This document shows positions 26,442-35,788 of a stretch of DNA of 37,145 nucleotides, one piece after another; position 1 is the first letter of the stretch; each line of letters starts with the position of its first letter. The notes beneath the pieces are model-generated. The model saw only the letters and a list, made by a program, of their open reading frames with translations. It did not search any database and was not told where the DNA came from. The stretch is from an uncultured Ruminococcus sp. Its GTDB lineage: Bacteria > Bacillota > Clostridia > Oscillospirales > Ruminococcaceae. The stretch is from NCBI GenBank assembly GCA_947627175.1, contig CANQVA010000018.1:1-37145 (forward strand), read 5' to 3'. Made by a program: the position numbers and the translations under genes.

Positions 26442-27617
26442 TTATGCTGTTTGATAAGTCGGACAATCTCTCAAATTCAAGCTTGCATTGAAATCTCTGT
26501 CTGTGGTATATCCGCATTCAGAACAGTGATAAATTCTGTCAGATAGCTTTAAATCATGCTTAATCCAGCCACATTGATGGCATAACTTACTTGACGGATA
26601 AAATCTATCCACTAATCTTAATTCAATGCCATACACTTTACACTTTACAGTAAGCTTTGTTCTGAAATCAAAGAATTTCTGCTGTGCAATTGCTTTTGAA
26701 AGATGTCTGTTCTTCATCATACCTCTGATGTTCAGATTTTCAAGTGTTATCCACATTGGCTTGGTTTTCATCAATTCAGAAATCACTTTATTGATATAAT
26801 TCGTTCTGATACAATCCAACCTATGATGAATTTTTTGTACCTTTAGCATTTGTTTTTGGATATTCTGTCGAGTAGCTCCTCCTTTCAAATTATTTTGTAT
26901 TTTTTTCAAACTTTCGTATTTCCTCGAAAGTTTTCTCTGTTGCCGTTTCAGACTTTTTTCAAGTTTTCTGATACGGACAGATTTGTTAATATTTGCAAAA
27001 AATTTACCGTTTGAACAAACTGCAAATTCTTTTACACCTAAGTCAATACCAATCCCAAAATCATTCAGAACGGGCTTTTGTGGTTCCGATTCTTCTACCA
27101 GAACAGAAACATAATATCTTCCTGCTTTCATAGAAACTGCACCACTCTTAATTATATGTGTTTCTGAATTTGTTGGAATATAACCTTTTTCTTTCAGTCT
27201 TACCCAATCAAGAGTAGGAATTTTGATTCTGTGCCGTTCACAGGAAACGGGCTGTTTACGTCCATTTCTGACAAAATACATTTTCACGTCAGAATTTCTT
27301 TTCTTCTTCCATCTTGGAAATTTAGTTCTGTGTTGAAAAAAGTTTCTGAATGCTCTTTGAGCGTTTATTATGCTCTGCTTGACGGATTTACTGCTGACTT
27401 CCTGTATCCATGAAAATTCCGGATTTTGGGAAAGATATTCATTGTTCATCCATTTTGAAAATTCATATCCCGAAACAAATCGTTGTTCTTTCTCATAAAT
27501 TTCTTTATTATGTGCAAGATAAAAATTGTAGACAAATCTGCACACACCGATTGTTTTGTGAATAATCTGCTTTTGTTCAGGTGTAGGGAAGATTTCAGTT
27601 TTATAACTTCTTAGCAA
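26442..27617 (-). CDS. tnpB: TnpB-family RNA-guided nuclease with canonical RuvC and zinc finger
   Basis: A 391-residue TnpB of a different lineage from the 19602 gene. It has a RuvC-I GIDLGVKEFAV (Asp192), RuvC-II WITLENLNIRGM (Glu293), a four-cysteine zinc finger (CHQCG at 346-350 and CSECG at 365-369) and RuvC-III DRDFNASLNL (Asp375), so the catalytic set is complete. I propose the TTG at 27617, nine bases after GGGAG, giving MLRSYKTEIFPTPEQ, the usual family beginning; ATG codons at 27626 and 27638 are alternatives. No tnpA is adjacent. The stop at 26442 appears to result from a frameshift that cuts off about 45 tail residues. Confidence 0.88.
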   Translation of the reverse strand: MLRSYKTEIFPTPEQKQIIHKTIGVCRFVYNFYLAHNKEIYEKEQRFVSGYEFSKWMNNEYLSQNPEFSWIQEVSSKSVKQSIINAQRAFRNFFQHRTKFPRWKKKRNSDVKMYFVRNGRKQPVSCERHRIKIPTLDWVRLKEKGYIPTNSETHIIKSGAVSMKAGRYYVSVLVEESEPQKPVLNDFGIGIDLGVKEFAVCSNGKFFANINKSVRIRKLEKSLKRQQRKLSRKYESLKKIQNNLKGGATRQNIQKQMLKVQKIHHRLDCIRTNYINKVISELMKTKPMWITLENLNIRGMMKNRHLSKAIAQQKFFDFRTKLTVKCKVYGIELRLVDRFYPSSKLCHQCGWIKHDLKLSDRIYHCSECGYTTDRDFNASLNLRDCPTYQTA

Positions 27618-27638
27618 TTTCTTCATCTCCCTTAACAT

Positions 27639-27832
27639 TAGTTTTGTACTTTTTTAATCAATAAATCCTGCATACCATGTTCAAATACTTTTGTTAATGT
27701 TTTTATTACTTATTTTATAATTCTTTGAAACAGTTTTACTACGGCTGTTGATTTCAGATATTACAATGATATTCTCTTTTTGTGATAATGCAGTGAAAAC
27801 ACTGCGAACATTATATTAACATTATAATATCA
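27639..27832. other. Intergenic gap between ribF and the second tnpB
   Basis: About 190 bp, AT-rich, without a supportable gene. It holds GCAGTG (27790-27795) and CACTGC (27800-27805) as a 6-bp hairpin with outer imperfect arms. It could be the 3' end of the ribF operon, but no T tract follows on the minus strand. No clear promoter for the tnpB is seen. Confidence 0.4.
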
Positions 27833-28711
27833 CTATTCACTTATGTCATATATGCTTATATCTTTTGAAATCTGATTTTTCAATTCCTCAACGGACGAGA
27901 ATTTCATTTCAGGGCGGATAAATCTGCAAAATTCAACTTCAATATATTTATTATACAAGTCACCGCTGAAATTAAGTATATGTGTTTCGGCAAGCGGTTT
28001 TCTTTCGCCTCTGATAGTGGGCTTAACTCCGACATTTGTTATTGATTTATACTTAACGCCGTCAACGTCCGTCACCGTCTTATATACGCCGTATTCGGGA
28101 ACAAGTTGACCGTCGGAATATTCCTGATTTATTGTCGGAAAATTTATTGTTCTGCCTATTTCGTTACCGTGAACAACATTTCCTGAAACTCTGTAAGGCA
28201 TACCTAAAAGTCTATTTGCCTTTTCAATTTTGCCGTTCAGAATCAATTGACGTATTTCGCCCGAAGATACTGTTATTCCGTCAATTTTTACATTGTCTGC
28301 CGTATGCACCTCAAAGCCGTATTTTTTGCCGAAACGCCTTAAATCTTCAACGTTACACGACGCATTTTTACCGAATCTGAAATCATTTCCGCAACAGACT
28401 ATTTCCGCATTGAAATAATTTTCAAGAATGTTTTCCGCAAATTCTTCACCCGTCAATCCGCAGACTTTTTCAAATTCTGCTGAATATATATTTCCTGAAA
28501 ATCCGTATTCAGTCAGAATATTATATTTATGGATATGATTATATATATAACCGTCATGACCGCTTGTCTTACGGAGTACAGCTGACGGACTGAATGTAAA
28601 AACTGTAGGTGTAAGACCGTTTTTTTTCTGTTCAAGTGCAAGGTCAAGCACAGCACGGTGTCCGAGATGTACACCATCGAAAAGCCCCAGAGCAACAGCA
28701 CTTTTTTCCAT
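27833..28711 (-). CDS. ribF: Riboflavin kinase / FAD synthetase
   Basis: A 292-residue bifunctional enzyme converting riboflavin to FMN and FAD. The N-terminal nucleotidyltransferase half has GLFDGVHLGHRAVL and the GNDFRFGKNASC block; the C-terminal flavokinase half has GRTINFPTIN, EYGVYKT and NVGVKPTI. It is the last gene of the translation operon, nine bases after truB, with its GAGGTG site inside the truB end. The N-terminus is slightly shorter than usual because the first strand is reduced. Confidence 0.96.
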   Translation of the reverse strand: MEKSAVALGLFDGVHLGHRAVLDLALEQKKNGLTPTVFTFSPSAVLRKTSGHDGYIYNHIHKYNILTEYGFSGNIYSAEFEKVCGLTGEEFAENILENYFNAEIVCCGNDFRFGKNASCNVEDLRRFGKKYGFEVHTADNVKIDGITVSSGEIRQLILNGKIEKANRLLGMPYRVSGNVVHGNEIGRTINFPTINQEYSDGQLVPEYGVYKTVTDVDGVKYKSITNVGVKPTIRGERKPLAETHILNFSGDLYNKYIEVEFCRFIRPEMKFSSVEELKNQISKDISIYDISE

Positions 28712-28720
28712 TATATCACC

Positions 28721-29614
28721 TCACACAAGATTCTTTCCCACACGCAACAAACCGTTTTCATGTTCTGCTATGGCTGTACCGATAAAATTATTATCATATC
28801 CGTAAACCGCATATTCTTTTATGTCTGCTTTTATATTATTGATTCTTTTCAAATCCAGCTTAACACCGTTTTTATACAATTTTGTCTGCACTCCGTTAAG
28901 GCGGATTTTGTCAAGATTCTTAAAAGCGTATTCTATAGGGGTTATAAGATTTTCAAGGCGGTTTTCGTCCTTTGCCGTCTGTATCTGTTCAAAAGTGTAA
29001 CAGTCATCAATAAAAAAACCGCCGTCGGCTGTTCTTTCAAGTGCTGTCATAATTCCGCCACAACCGAGTTTTTCGCCTATATCATTTATAATAGTACGGA
29101 TATATGTACCTTTTCCGCATACTATTTTCACTTTTCCGGTGCGTGACTTTTCGTCATACTGCAACAAGTCAATTTTTTCAACTTCAATTTCTCTTGGTTT
29201 TCTCTCAACTTCAATTCCCTGTCTTGCAAGGTCATAAAGGCGTTTTCCGTTTACTTGCACTGCGGAATACATCGGCGGTATCTGCATTATTTTCCCTGTA
29301 AATCCGGGAATAACTTCTTCCAGTTCTTTCAGCGTTACAGCTTTATCGGACATTGTTAAGACTTTCCCTGTAATATCTTGTGTATCTGTAGTTTGTCCGA
29401 ACTTAAAGTCCGCCACATATATTTTAAAACCCTTAACCATGTCACACGCCTTTGTTGCATTGCCGACAAAAACAGTCAATACACCTGTTGCCATAGGGTC
29501 AAGCGTTCCTGAATGGCCGAGGCGTTTCATTCCGAGTATTCCCCTTAATTTTGCGATAACATCAAATGAAGTAAAATCCTTTGGCTTGTTTATGCCTATC
29601 ATACCATTCAACAT
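28721..29614 (-). CDS. truB: tRNA pseudouridine-55 synthase
   Basis: A 297-residue enzyme that makes pseudouridine 55 in tRNA. It has GMIGINKPKDFTSFDV, the catalytic Asp39 in GHSGTLDPMATGVL, and GKGTYIRTIINDIGEKLGCGG. The ATG at 29614 overlaps the preceding nrnA stop by 7 bp, so it is probably translated by coupling; the in-frame ATG at 29602 is an alternative. Confidence 0.96.
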   Translation of the reverse strand: MLNGMIGINKPKDFTSFDVIAKLRGILGMKRLGHSGTLDPMATGVLTVFVGNATKACDMVKGFKIYVADFKFGQTTDTQDITGKVLTMSDKAVTLKELEEVIPGFTGKIMQIPPMYSAVQVNGKRLYDLARQGIEVERKPREIEVEKIDLLQYDEKSRTGKVKIVCGKGTYIRTIINDIGEKLGCGGIMTALERTADGGFFIDDCYTFEQIQTAKDENRLENLITPIEYAFKNLDKIRLNGVQTKLYKNGVKLDLKRINNIKADIKEYAVYGYDNNFIGTAIAEHENGLLRVGKNLV

Positions 29615-30558
29615 ATAGCTTTTCTTACCGCCTCAACAAGCTGTTTTTTAATATCGTCAAGATTTCCCGAAATATTACAGCCTGCTGCTTTTGCATGACC
29701 TCCACCGCCGAGAGTTTCGCATATTTCAGAAACATTTACTTTATCTGCTGAACGGAATGAACATTTATAGTCGTCTGAACGCTGACGAATGAAAATTCCG
29801 ACTTCTGCGTTTTCATACTGAATTGTAAGAGGTGCGAAACCTTCAAATTCATCGTCATTCATTCCGAGTTCAGACATAATTTCTCTTGTAACAGAAATAA
29901 TACAAAGTTTTCCGTCAAGGTACGTTTCAATCATTTCATTAAGTCTGCTTTCGAGTTTTACTCTTCCGACTGATTTTACATCAAACATATACCTGTTTAT
30001 TCTTGCAAATTCTATATCGCTGTATTCCCTCATAATTTCGGCAGTAACTTCATGTGTATGCGGAGTTGTGCTTGCAAACTTGAAACAGCCCGAATCAGTC
30101 GCAATTCCCGTATACAGGCACTCTGCACAATGTTTTGTAATCTTTATACCCATAAATTTCGCAAGGTCATATATAACTTCACAAGTCGCTGCTGCATCCA
30201 CACGGAGTAAAGTTTTTTCAGCATAATTCTTGTTTGAAATATGGTGGTCTATACAGAGATTGACTTTATCACCATAAATTTCCTGATACTTTCCCATTAG
30301 TTTAGTATCTGCAACATCAACGGCAATTACAGCCTGCGGTTCAAATTCCTCACCTGCTCCGCCTTGTGTAAGAAAATCATAACGTTTCGGGAAATCGTCA
30401 TGACATATTACCCTGCTTTTTATTCCGAGCTGTTTAAGAATCTCTTTTATTGCAAATCCTGCACCGATGCAATCACCGTCGGGATTTCTATGAGTAATTA
30501 TAACAGCGTCTTTACAGTTGCGGAGAAAAGTTTCCGCTTCACTGAAACCTATATACAT
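29608..30558 (-). CDS. nrnA: DHH-family phosphoesterase, NrnA type (oligoribonuclease / pAp phosphatase)
   Basis: A 316-residue DHH/DHHA1 protein. DHH motifs are THRNPDGDCIGAG, AVDVADT and CIDHHISN; the DHHA1 signature GGGGHAKAAGC is near the end. The family degrades short RNA oligonucleotides and dephosphorylates 3'-phosphoadenosine-5'-phosphate. The ATG at 30558 is nine bases after GAGGTG; a GTG at 30570 overlaps that site and is less likely. The placement between rbfA and truB is usual in Firmicutes. Confidence 0.92.
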   Translation of the reverse strand: MYIGFSEAETFLRNCKDAVIITHRNPDGDCIGAGFAIKEILKQLGIKSRVICHDDFPKRYDFLTQGGAGEEFEPQAVIAVDVADTKLMGKYQEIYGDKVNLCIDHHISNKNYAEKTLLRVDAAATCEVIYDLAKFMGIKITKHCAECLYTGIATDSGCFKFASTTPHTHEVTAEIMREYSDIEFARINRYMFDVKSVGRVKLESRLNEMIETYLDGKLCIISVTREIMSELGMNDDEFEGFAPLTIQYENAEVGIFIRQRSDDYKCSFRSADKVNVSEICETLGGGGHAKAAGCNISGNLDDIKKQLVEAVRKAIC

Positions 30559-30585
30559 AAAAATAAACACCTCTTTCCCTTATTA

Positions 30586-30927
30586 TCAGTCAATCAGTTC
30601 ATTAAGCTTTCTGCTTATTTCGGCACTTCTTTCAATTGAATTATCAGCTATAAAAGTAAGTTCGGGAGATTTACGCATTTTCAGACGGTGAAAAAGTTCA
30701 CGCCTTATAAATCCGCTTGCACTTGTAAGCCCTTTAACTGATTCTTTTGTCTTTTCAATTCCCTGAAAACTTGATACATATATCTTACATACAGACATAT
30801 CGCCCGACAAATCAGCTCTTACAACTGTCAGCATTTTGTCTATTCTGGGGTCTTTAAGTTCTCTGAGAATAGCCGTCATTTCTCTTTTTATATCCTCTGC
30901 CATACGGCTGTTTTTAAAATTTGCCAT
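30586..30927 (-). CDS. rbfA: Ribosome-binding factor A
   Basis: A 113-residue KH-like protein that helps mature the 30S subunit at the 5' end of 16S rRNA. Marks are the N-terminal MANFKNSRMAEDIKREMTAI, the KDPRIDKMLTVVRADLSGD core and the RRELFHRLKMRKSPELTFIADNSIER end. It is placed normally downstream of infB, except that an unusual acidic gene lies between them. Confidence 0.95.
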   Translation of the reverse strand: MANFKNSRMAEDIKREMTAILRELKDPRIDKMLTVVRADLSGDMSVCKIYVSSFQGIEKTKESVKGLTSASGFIRRELFHRLKMRKSPELTFIADNSIERSAEISRKLNELID

Positions 30928-30945
30928 TGGTTTTCCTTTCTGTAA

Positions 30946-31368
30946 TCAGATTTTCACTGTAAAGCTTGTGTCGTCTTTTTCTTCTGAATTTTCAGACGGT
31001 TTTCTTGTTTTATACTTTTTCTCATTGGGAGCAATAACAAAAAAACCCTTACTGAAAATACTGTTGCTGAAAGCCTCTTGTTCTGAAATAGAATTATCTG
31101 CATCATCATTTTCATTTTCTTCATCGTTATCATAATAGACATCGGGGTATTTTTTGTATTCGGGTTCAAGTTCTTCTGAAGTAACGGGATTTTTTATATC
31201 TGAAAATTCTTCATTTTCTTCAGGTGTTTCAACTGCACTGCATTCACCGAGAAGAATTTTTTTTACAGATTCAAAGAAATATATATCTACAGGGCCGAAA
31301 GCCTCCCACGCAAGAGCCTCATCGCAATATCTCAACATATCCGCATTACTCATTCTCATATTCTCCAC
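30946..31368 (-). CDS. Acidic protein of unknown function between infB and rbfA
   Basis: About 140 residues, not a family I recognise. The first 40 or so residues look helical and conserved-like (NADMLRYCDEALAWEAFGPV, then DIYFFESVKKILLGE). The middle is a strongly acidic, low-complexity stretch (YYDNDEENENDDADNS) and the end is Lys/Glu-rich. I favour the GTG at 31368 because AAAGGGG lies seven bases before it; ATG codons at 31359 and 31353 are alternatives. It stands where Bacillus has ylxP, but shows no resemblance to that protein. It is 18 bp from rbfA and on the same transcript. Confidence 0.72.
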   Translation of the reverse strand: MENMRMSNADMLRYCDEALAWEAFGPVDIYFFESVKKILLGECSAVETPEENEEFSDIKNPVTSEELEPEYKKYPDVYYDNDEENENDDADNSISEQEAFSNSIFSKGFFVIAPNEKKYKTRKPSENSEEKDDTSFTVKI

Positions 31369-31474
31369 AATAAAACCCCTTTCGTAATTTATTATTCCGG
31401 TATTTTTCAGAGCATATCCACCTGACAAAAAAGCAGATACACTCTGAGTAAATACATTATAATTTCAGACTGTT

Positions 31475-33874
31475 TCAGTCCTCACGATATTCTTCAATTA
31501 TATATGCCTCGAATATATCGCCCTCTTTAACGTCACTGAACTTTTCAAGGCTGATACCGCATTCATAACCCTCAGCGACTTCTTTTGCATCGTCCTTGAA
31601 ACGTTTAAGACCTGCGATTTTATCATCAGCAATTATAATTCCGTCACGTACAACACGAATCTGACAACCTCTTGTTATTTTACCGTTAAGAACATAACTA
31701 CCTGCAACCATTCCGACATTTGAAATTTTGTAAACCTGACGAACCTCAGCACGACCGAGTTCAACTTCACGCAATTTCGGTGCAAGCATACCTTTCATAG
31801 CTGTAGTAATTTCTTCAATAGCATCATATATAATTCTGTAAAGACGAATGTCAACGCCGTCACGCTGTGCGTTTTCAGCGGCAACAGGGTCGGGTCTTAC
31901 ATTGAATCCGACGATAATCGCATTAGACGCATTCGCAAGCATTACGTCGCTTTCCTTTACAGCACCTACTGCACCATGAATTACTTTTACTCTTACTTCA
32001 TTATTTGACAGCTTTTCAAGCGATTGTTTTACAGCCTCAACAGAACCTTGTACATCAGCCTTTACAATAATCGGGAGTTCTTTTATTTCGCCCTCTGCAA
32101 TCTGACTGAACAAATTATCAAGGGTAACTTTTCTGTAGGCATTGAACTGTTCCTGTTTAGCTTCATGCTTTCTTTTCTCGACAAGTTCCCTTGCAAGTCT
32201 TTCGTCCTCTACTGCATTAAATATATCTCCTGCACTCGGAACTTCTGCAAGACCTGTAATTTCAACCGGAACTGAGGGTCCCGCTGATTTTACGATTCTT
32301 CCCTTATCATTTGTCATAACTCTTACTTTTCCTACTGAAGTACCGGCAATAAGAACATCACCCTGTTTTAATGTACCGTTCTGAACAAGAAGTGTAGCTA
32401 TAGGCCCTCTTCCCTTGTCAAGACGTGCTTCAATTACAGTACCCTTTGCAAGCCTGTCGGGATTTGCTTTCAGTTCCTTTACTTCGGCAACAAGCAGAAC
32501 ATTTTCAAGAAGTTCGTCAATGCCTTCACCTGTCTTTGCAGATACGGGAACGCATATAACATCTCCGCCCCATTCCTCACATACAATATCATATTTTGTG
32601 AGTTCTTCTTTGATTTTGTCGGGGTTTGCTCCCTCTTTGTCCATTTTGTTTATAGCGACTATAATTGAAACTCCCGCAGCCTTTGCATGATTGATTGATT
32701 CAACAGTCTGTGGCATTATGCCGTCATCTGCGGCAACTACGAGAATGGCAATATCAGTAATATTTGCTCCTCTTGCACGCATAGATGTAAATGCCTCATG
32801 TCCGGGAGTGTCAAGGAATGTTATATCCTGCCCGTTTACTTTAACCTGATATGCACCGATATGTTGTGTAATACCGCCTGCTTCACCTGCGGCAACGTGT
32901 GCGTGTCTGATTTTGTCGAGAATAGAGGTTTTACCGTGGTCAACGTGTCCCATTACAACAACAACGGGGCAACGCTCTTCAAGGTTTGTGTCATCGTCGT
33001 CGCTGTCATCAATAAGACGTTCTTCAATTGTAACAATAACTTCCTTTTCAACCTTTGCACCGAGTTCTTCCGCAACGAGTGATGCTGTATCAAAATCAAT
33101 CTCCTGATTGATAGTAGCCATAACGCCAAGGCTCATAAGCTTTTTGATTACCTCAGTAGCAGTAACTTTCAGACGTGCAGCGAGTTCACTCACAACTATA
33201 TTGTCGGGAATGAGAACTTTAAGCTGTTGTTTCCTTGCACGTTCAAGTTCAAGTCTTTTGAGCTTTTCAGTTTCTGTTTCCTTTCTTGAATATTGCTGTC
33301 TGTTTCTCTGTGCGGACTTCTGACTTATTTTCTGTTTCTTTGAAGAATAATTATCATTCTTATGCTTATTGGTAGGGGCTATCTGTTCATAACGTTCATT
33401 GTATTTGTCAAGGTCAACGTAACTTCCTCTTGTGTCAACAGTTCTTCTTTGCGTTGAAGTCTGTCCTGTTTCAGAACTGAATGAAACATTGAGTTTTGAA
33501 CGCTCTCCCCTTTCCTTCGGTTTAGCCTGTTGTTTATTTTTGTCATTCTTTCTGTTTTTGGATTTCGGCTGTTCAGACGGTTTTTTTTCTTCCTGTTTAC
33601 CTGTCTTTTCGTTTTTCTTAATATTCTTCTTGTCCTGTTTCTGTGAATCTTCCTTTTCGGGCTTTCCGTCATTCTTTGACTTGTAATATTCGTCAAATGA
33701 ATTTACCTCATGAACCTTTGTATAATGTTCAAGAATAAGATTCATTTCTGTTTCAGTGAGATTTGTTGCGGCTTTCTTTTTAGTATCGCCTTTTTTTGCA
33801 AAATAATCAATGATTTCCTGTGTTGAAACATTGAGATCTTTAGCGGCATCGCTTAGTTTTATTTTTTTCGTCAT
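31475..33874 (-). CDS. infB: Translation initiation factor IF-2
   Basis: A 799-residue GTPase that places initiator tRNA on the 30S subunit. The N-terminal part has an IF2N helix region ([21 protein letters not shown]) and a long Lys/Gln/Glu-rich disordered spacer, then a second IF2N region ([20 protein letters not shown]). The G domain has [17 protein letters not shown] and NKMD, followed by the C-terminal domains with [11 protein letters not shown]. The ATG at 33874 has GGAGGT upstream. The frame continues to a TTG at 33892 that overlaps the ribosome site and is unlikely. Confidence 0.97.
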   Translation of the reverse strand: MTKKIKLSDAAKDLNVSTQEIIDYFAKKGDTKKKAATNLTETEMNLILEHYTKVHEVNSFDEYYKSKNDGKPEKEDSQKQDKKNIKKNEKTGKQEEKKPSEQPKSKNRKNDKNKQQAKPKERGERSKLNVSFSSETGQTSTQRRTVDTRGSYVDLDKYNERYEQIAPTNKHKNDNYSSKKQKISQKSAQRNRQQYSRKETETEKLKRLELERARKQQLKVLIPDNIVVSELAARLKVTATEVIKKLMSLGVMATINQEIDFDTASLVAEELGAKVEKEVIVTIEERLIDDSDDDDTNLEERCPVVVVMGHVDHGKTSILDKIRHAHVAAGEAGGITQHIGAYQVKVNGQDITFLDTPGHEAFTSMRARGANITDIAILVVAADDGIMPQTVESINHAKAAGVSIIVAINKMDKEGANPDKIKEELTKYDIVCEEWGGDVICVPVSAKTGEGIDELLENVLLVAEVKELKANPDRLAKGTVIEARLDKGRGPIATLLVQNGTLKQGDVLIAGTSVGKVRVMTNDKGRIVKSAGPSVPVEITGLAEVPSAGDIFNAVEDERLARELVEKRKHEAKQEQFNAYRKVTLDNLFSQIAEGEIKELPIIVKADVQGSVEAVKQSLEKLSNNEVRVKVIHGAVGAVKESDVMLANASNAIIVGFNVRPDPVAAENAQRDGVDIRLYRIIYDAIEEITTAMKGMLAPKLREVELGRAEVRQVYKISNVGMVAGSYVLNGKITRGCQIRVVRDGIIIADDKIAGLKRFKDDAKEVAEGYECGISLEKFSDVKEGDIFEAYIIEEYRED

Positions 33875-33979
33875 AGGCTTAAGTACCTCCAATTAAATAG
33901 TGCCATATTATATATGGCTTTGTTTCAGTCTGCCGAAATCAGCGGACAGACATTTTCTAAAAATATAGTTTTACTGTAA

Positions 33980-34285
33980 TCAGGCACCGGAAATTTTCGC
34001 AAATCCGTCTGCAAATCCCTTGTCACATACGGCAATAACAGCCGTAATTTTTCCGCATAGTACAGCAATTTCTTCTTTTGAAAGTTCCGTGCGGAAAAGA
34101 GGAACGGAATATTTTCCGCATATAAAGGAAATTTCCTTGACGGTTTTTTCCGATGCGTCTGAAGCAGTGAGTACACATGAAGCACTTCCATTTTTTACAG
34201 CATCACATACACTGTCAAAACCTTTTACGGCTTTTCCTGCTTTCAGACATATAGTAAGCAGATTAGCCGTTTTTTTCAAGTTCAT
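33980..34285 (-). CDS. Ribosomal L7Ae/YlxQ-like RNA-binding protein
   Basis: A 101-residue L7Ae-fold protein (NLKKTANLLTICLKAGKAVKGFDSVCDAVK), as found between ylxR and infB in Firmicutes (YlxQ position). Such proteins bind kink-turn RNA. The ATG overlaps the ylxR 3' end by 23 bp. About 105 bp separate it from infB without a convincing promoter. Confidence 0.88.
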   Translation of the reverse strand: MNLKKTANLLTICLKAGKAVKGFDSVCDAVKNGSASCVLTASDASEKTVKEISFICGKYSVPLFRTELSKEEIAVLCGKITAVIAVCDKGFADGFAKISGA

Positions 34286-34532
34286 CCGCCATCACCCTGT
34301 AAATACTTTCATCTATCCTGCATGAGAACGATTTTTCAAATCTTCTTGCTTTCTTTGCCTTTTCAAAACATTCCGCACTTCGGCATATATATGCACCCCT
34401 GCCCGACTTCTTCCCCGTAAAATCAAGGCTTATTTCACCCTCGGGCGATTTCACCACACGGATTAGTTCTTTTTTAGGCTTCATCTCGTTACAGCCTAAA
34501 CACATTCTCATAGGAATTTTTTTCGGTTTCAT
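34263..34532 (-). CDS. ylxR: YlxR-family RNA-binding protein
   Basis: An 89-residue protein with the family marks RMCLGCNEMKPKKELIRVV and GRGAYICRSAECFEKAKK. It is found after nusA in Gram-positive bacteria, and its ATG overlaps the nusA stop by 4 bp. The family has been linked to RNA binding and, in Bacillus, to RNase P; the role here is inferred from the family. Confidence 0.93.
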   Translation of the reverse strand: MKPKKIPMRMCLGCNEMKPKKELIRVVKSPEGEISLDFTGKKSGRGAYICRSAECFEKAKKARRFEKSFSCRIDESIYRVMADELEKNG

Positions 34533-35755
34533 AAATTCTGTTCCTCTTTCGGAGCAGTTTCTTCCGCTGTATCTGTTTCAACCGGAATTTCCGCATTTTC
34601 AGTATCTCCAATATTTTCAGTATCTTCAATATTTTCAACCGTTGTTTTTTCTTCCGGAATCTGTACTTTAAAATCGGGACTTAATTCGGGGGCTTCTTTG
34701 TTTGATTCAGTGTCAAACTGTGGCTTTATGTCAATCTTATACCCCGTGAGTTTTGCGGCGAGTTTTGCATTCTGACCTTTATTTCCGATAGCAAGTGAAA
34801 GCTGATTGTTCGGTACTATAACAGTACACATTTTTTCTTCTTCTGAGATAATAACAGTTTTAAGAACAACAGCAGGTGCAAGAGCCTTTGAAATGAATTT
34901 TTCGGGAACTTCACTCCATGGTATTATATCTATCTTTTCATTGTTGAGTTCTTCAACTACTGCCTTTATTCTTGAACGTTCCGTGCCTATGCAGGCACCT
35001 ACTGCGTCAACGTTCGGGTCTCTTGAATATACTGCTATCTTTGTTCTTGAACCGGCTTCTCTTGATATGGCTTTGACTTCAACAGTGCCGTCATAGATTT
35101 CAGGGATTTCAAGTTCAAAAAGTCTTTTTACAAGGTCTTTGTGAGTACGTGATATTTTAACAATAGGTTTTTTAGTCTTTCCTACTATACTTGTGACATA
35201 TACCTTTACGGAAGAACCCTCTTTGAGAACTTCTCCCGGAATTTGTTCATTTCTGAAAAGATAGAGTTCTGTTCCATCATACTCAACAGTAACAGTACCC
35301 CTGCCCGGGTCAATCTGCGAAACTTTTACCGTGATGCATTCATGCTCTTTCGATTCAAAGCGGTTAAGCATCTGTTCACGGTTTATTTCCCTCAAATCAC
35401 CTTTTATTGACTGTTTGGCTGAAAGTGCTGCCATTCTGCCGAGTTTTGAAATATCAATCTCTTTGAGGATTTTACCGCCAACTACAGCATATGGGTCAAT
35501 AGTTCTTGCAACGTCAATATTTATTTCGTTTTCGTCAATAGGATAATCGTCAATGATTTCCTGTTCAATATACATGGCAAATTTCTTTGTTGCAGGGTCA
35601 ATTTCAACCTTTATGCGTTCTTCACTGTGCGGATAAGCCTTTCTTGCGGCTTTAAGCATTGCCGACTTTACTTTTTCGATAAGCAATTCAGTTTCAACGC
35701 TGTTTTCTTCTCCGAGAGATTCAAGTGCATCGAAAAAGCTGTTGTTAGTATTCAT
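34529..35755 (-). CDS. nusA: Transcription termination/antitermination factor NusA
   Basis: A 408-residue RNA-polymerase-binding factor. An N-terminal domain (1-125) is followed by an S1 domain (about 135-200) and KH1/KH2 domains (about 205-345; VDAVGACIGTERSRIK and LAIGNKGQNAKLAAKLTGYKID). The final 60 residues are acidic and partly repetitive (ENIEDTENIGDTENAE), beyond the KH domains. GGAGGAAT precedes the ATG. The rimP stop lies 33 bp upstream. Confidence 0.97.
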   Translation of the reverse strand: MNTNNSFFDALESLGEENSVETELLIEKVKSAMLKAARKAYPHSEERIKVEIDPATKKFAMYIEQEIIDDYPIDENEINIDVARTIDPYAVVGGKILKEIDISKLGRMAALSAKQSIKGDLREINREQMLNRFESKEHECITVKVSQIDPGRGTVTVEYDGTELYLFRNEQIPGEVLKEGSSVKVYVTSIVGKTKKPIVKISRTHKDLVKRLFELEIPEIYDGTVEVKAISREAGSRTKIAVYSRDPNVDAVGACIGTERSRIKAVVEELNNEKIDIIPWSEVPEKFISKALAPAVVLKTVIISEEEKMCTVIVPNNQLSLAIGNKGQNAKLAAKLTGYKIDIKPQFDTESNKEAPELSPDFKVQIPEEKTTVENIEDTENIGDTENAEIPVETDTAEETAPKEEQNL

Positions 35756-35788
35756 TTCTGTTTATTCCTCCATATTTTATTTTCGTTT

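Noticed and set aside
27790-27805. Terminator after ribF
   Set aside because: A 6-bp hairpin is present but no T tract follows on the minus strand, so I list it only as intergenic content.
28658-29146. 162-codon plus-strand frame
   Set aside because: Antisense to truB and the ribF start; Phe/Cys-rich shadow of AT-rich coding DNA.
33875-33979. Internal promoter before infB
   Set aside because: A TATAAT-like hexamer occurs, but no acceptable -35 box sits at the right distance.
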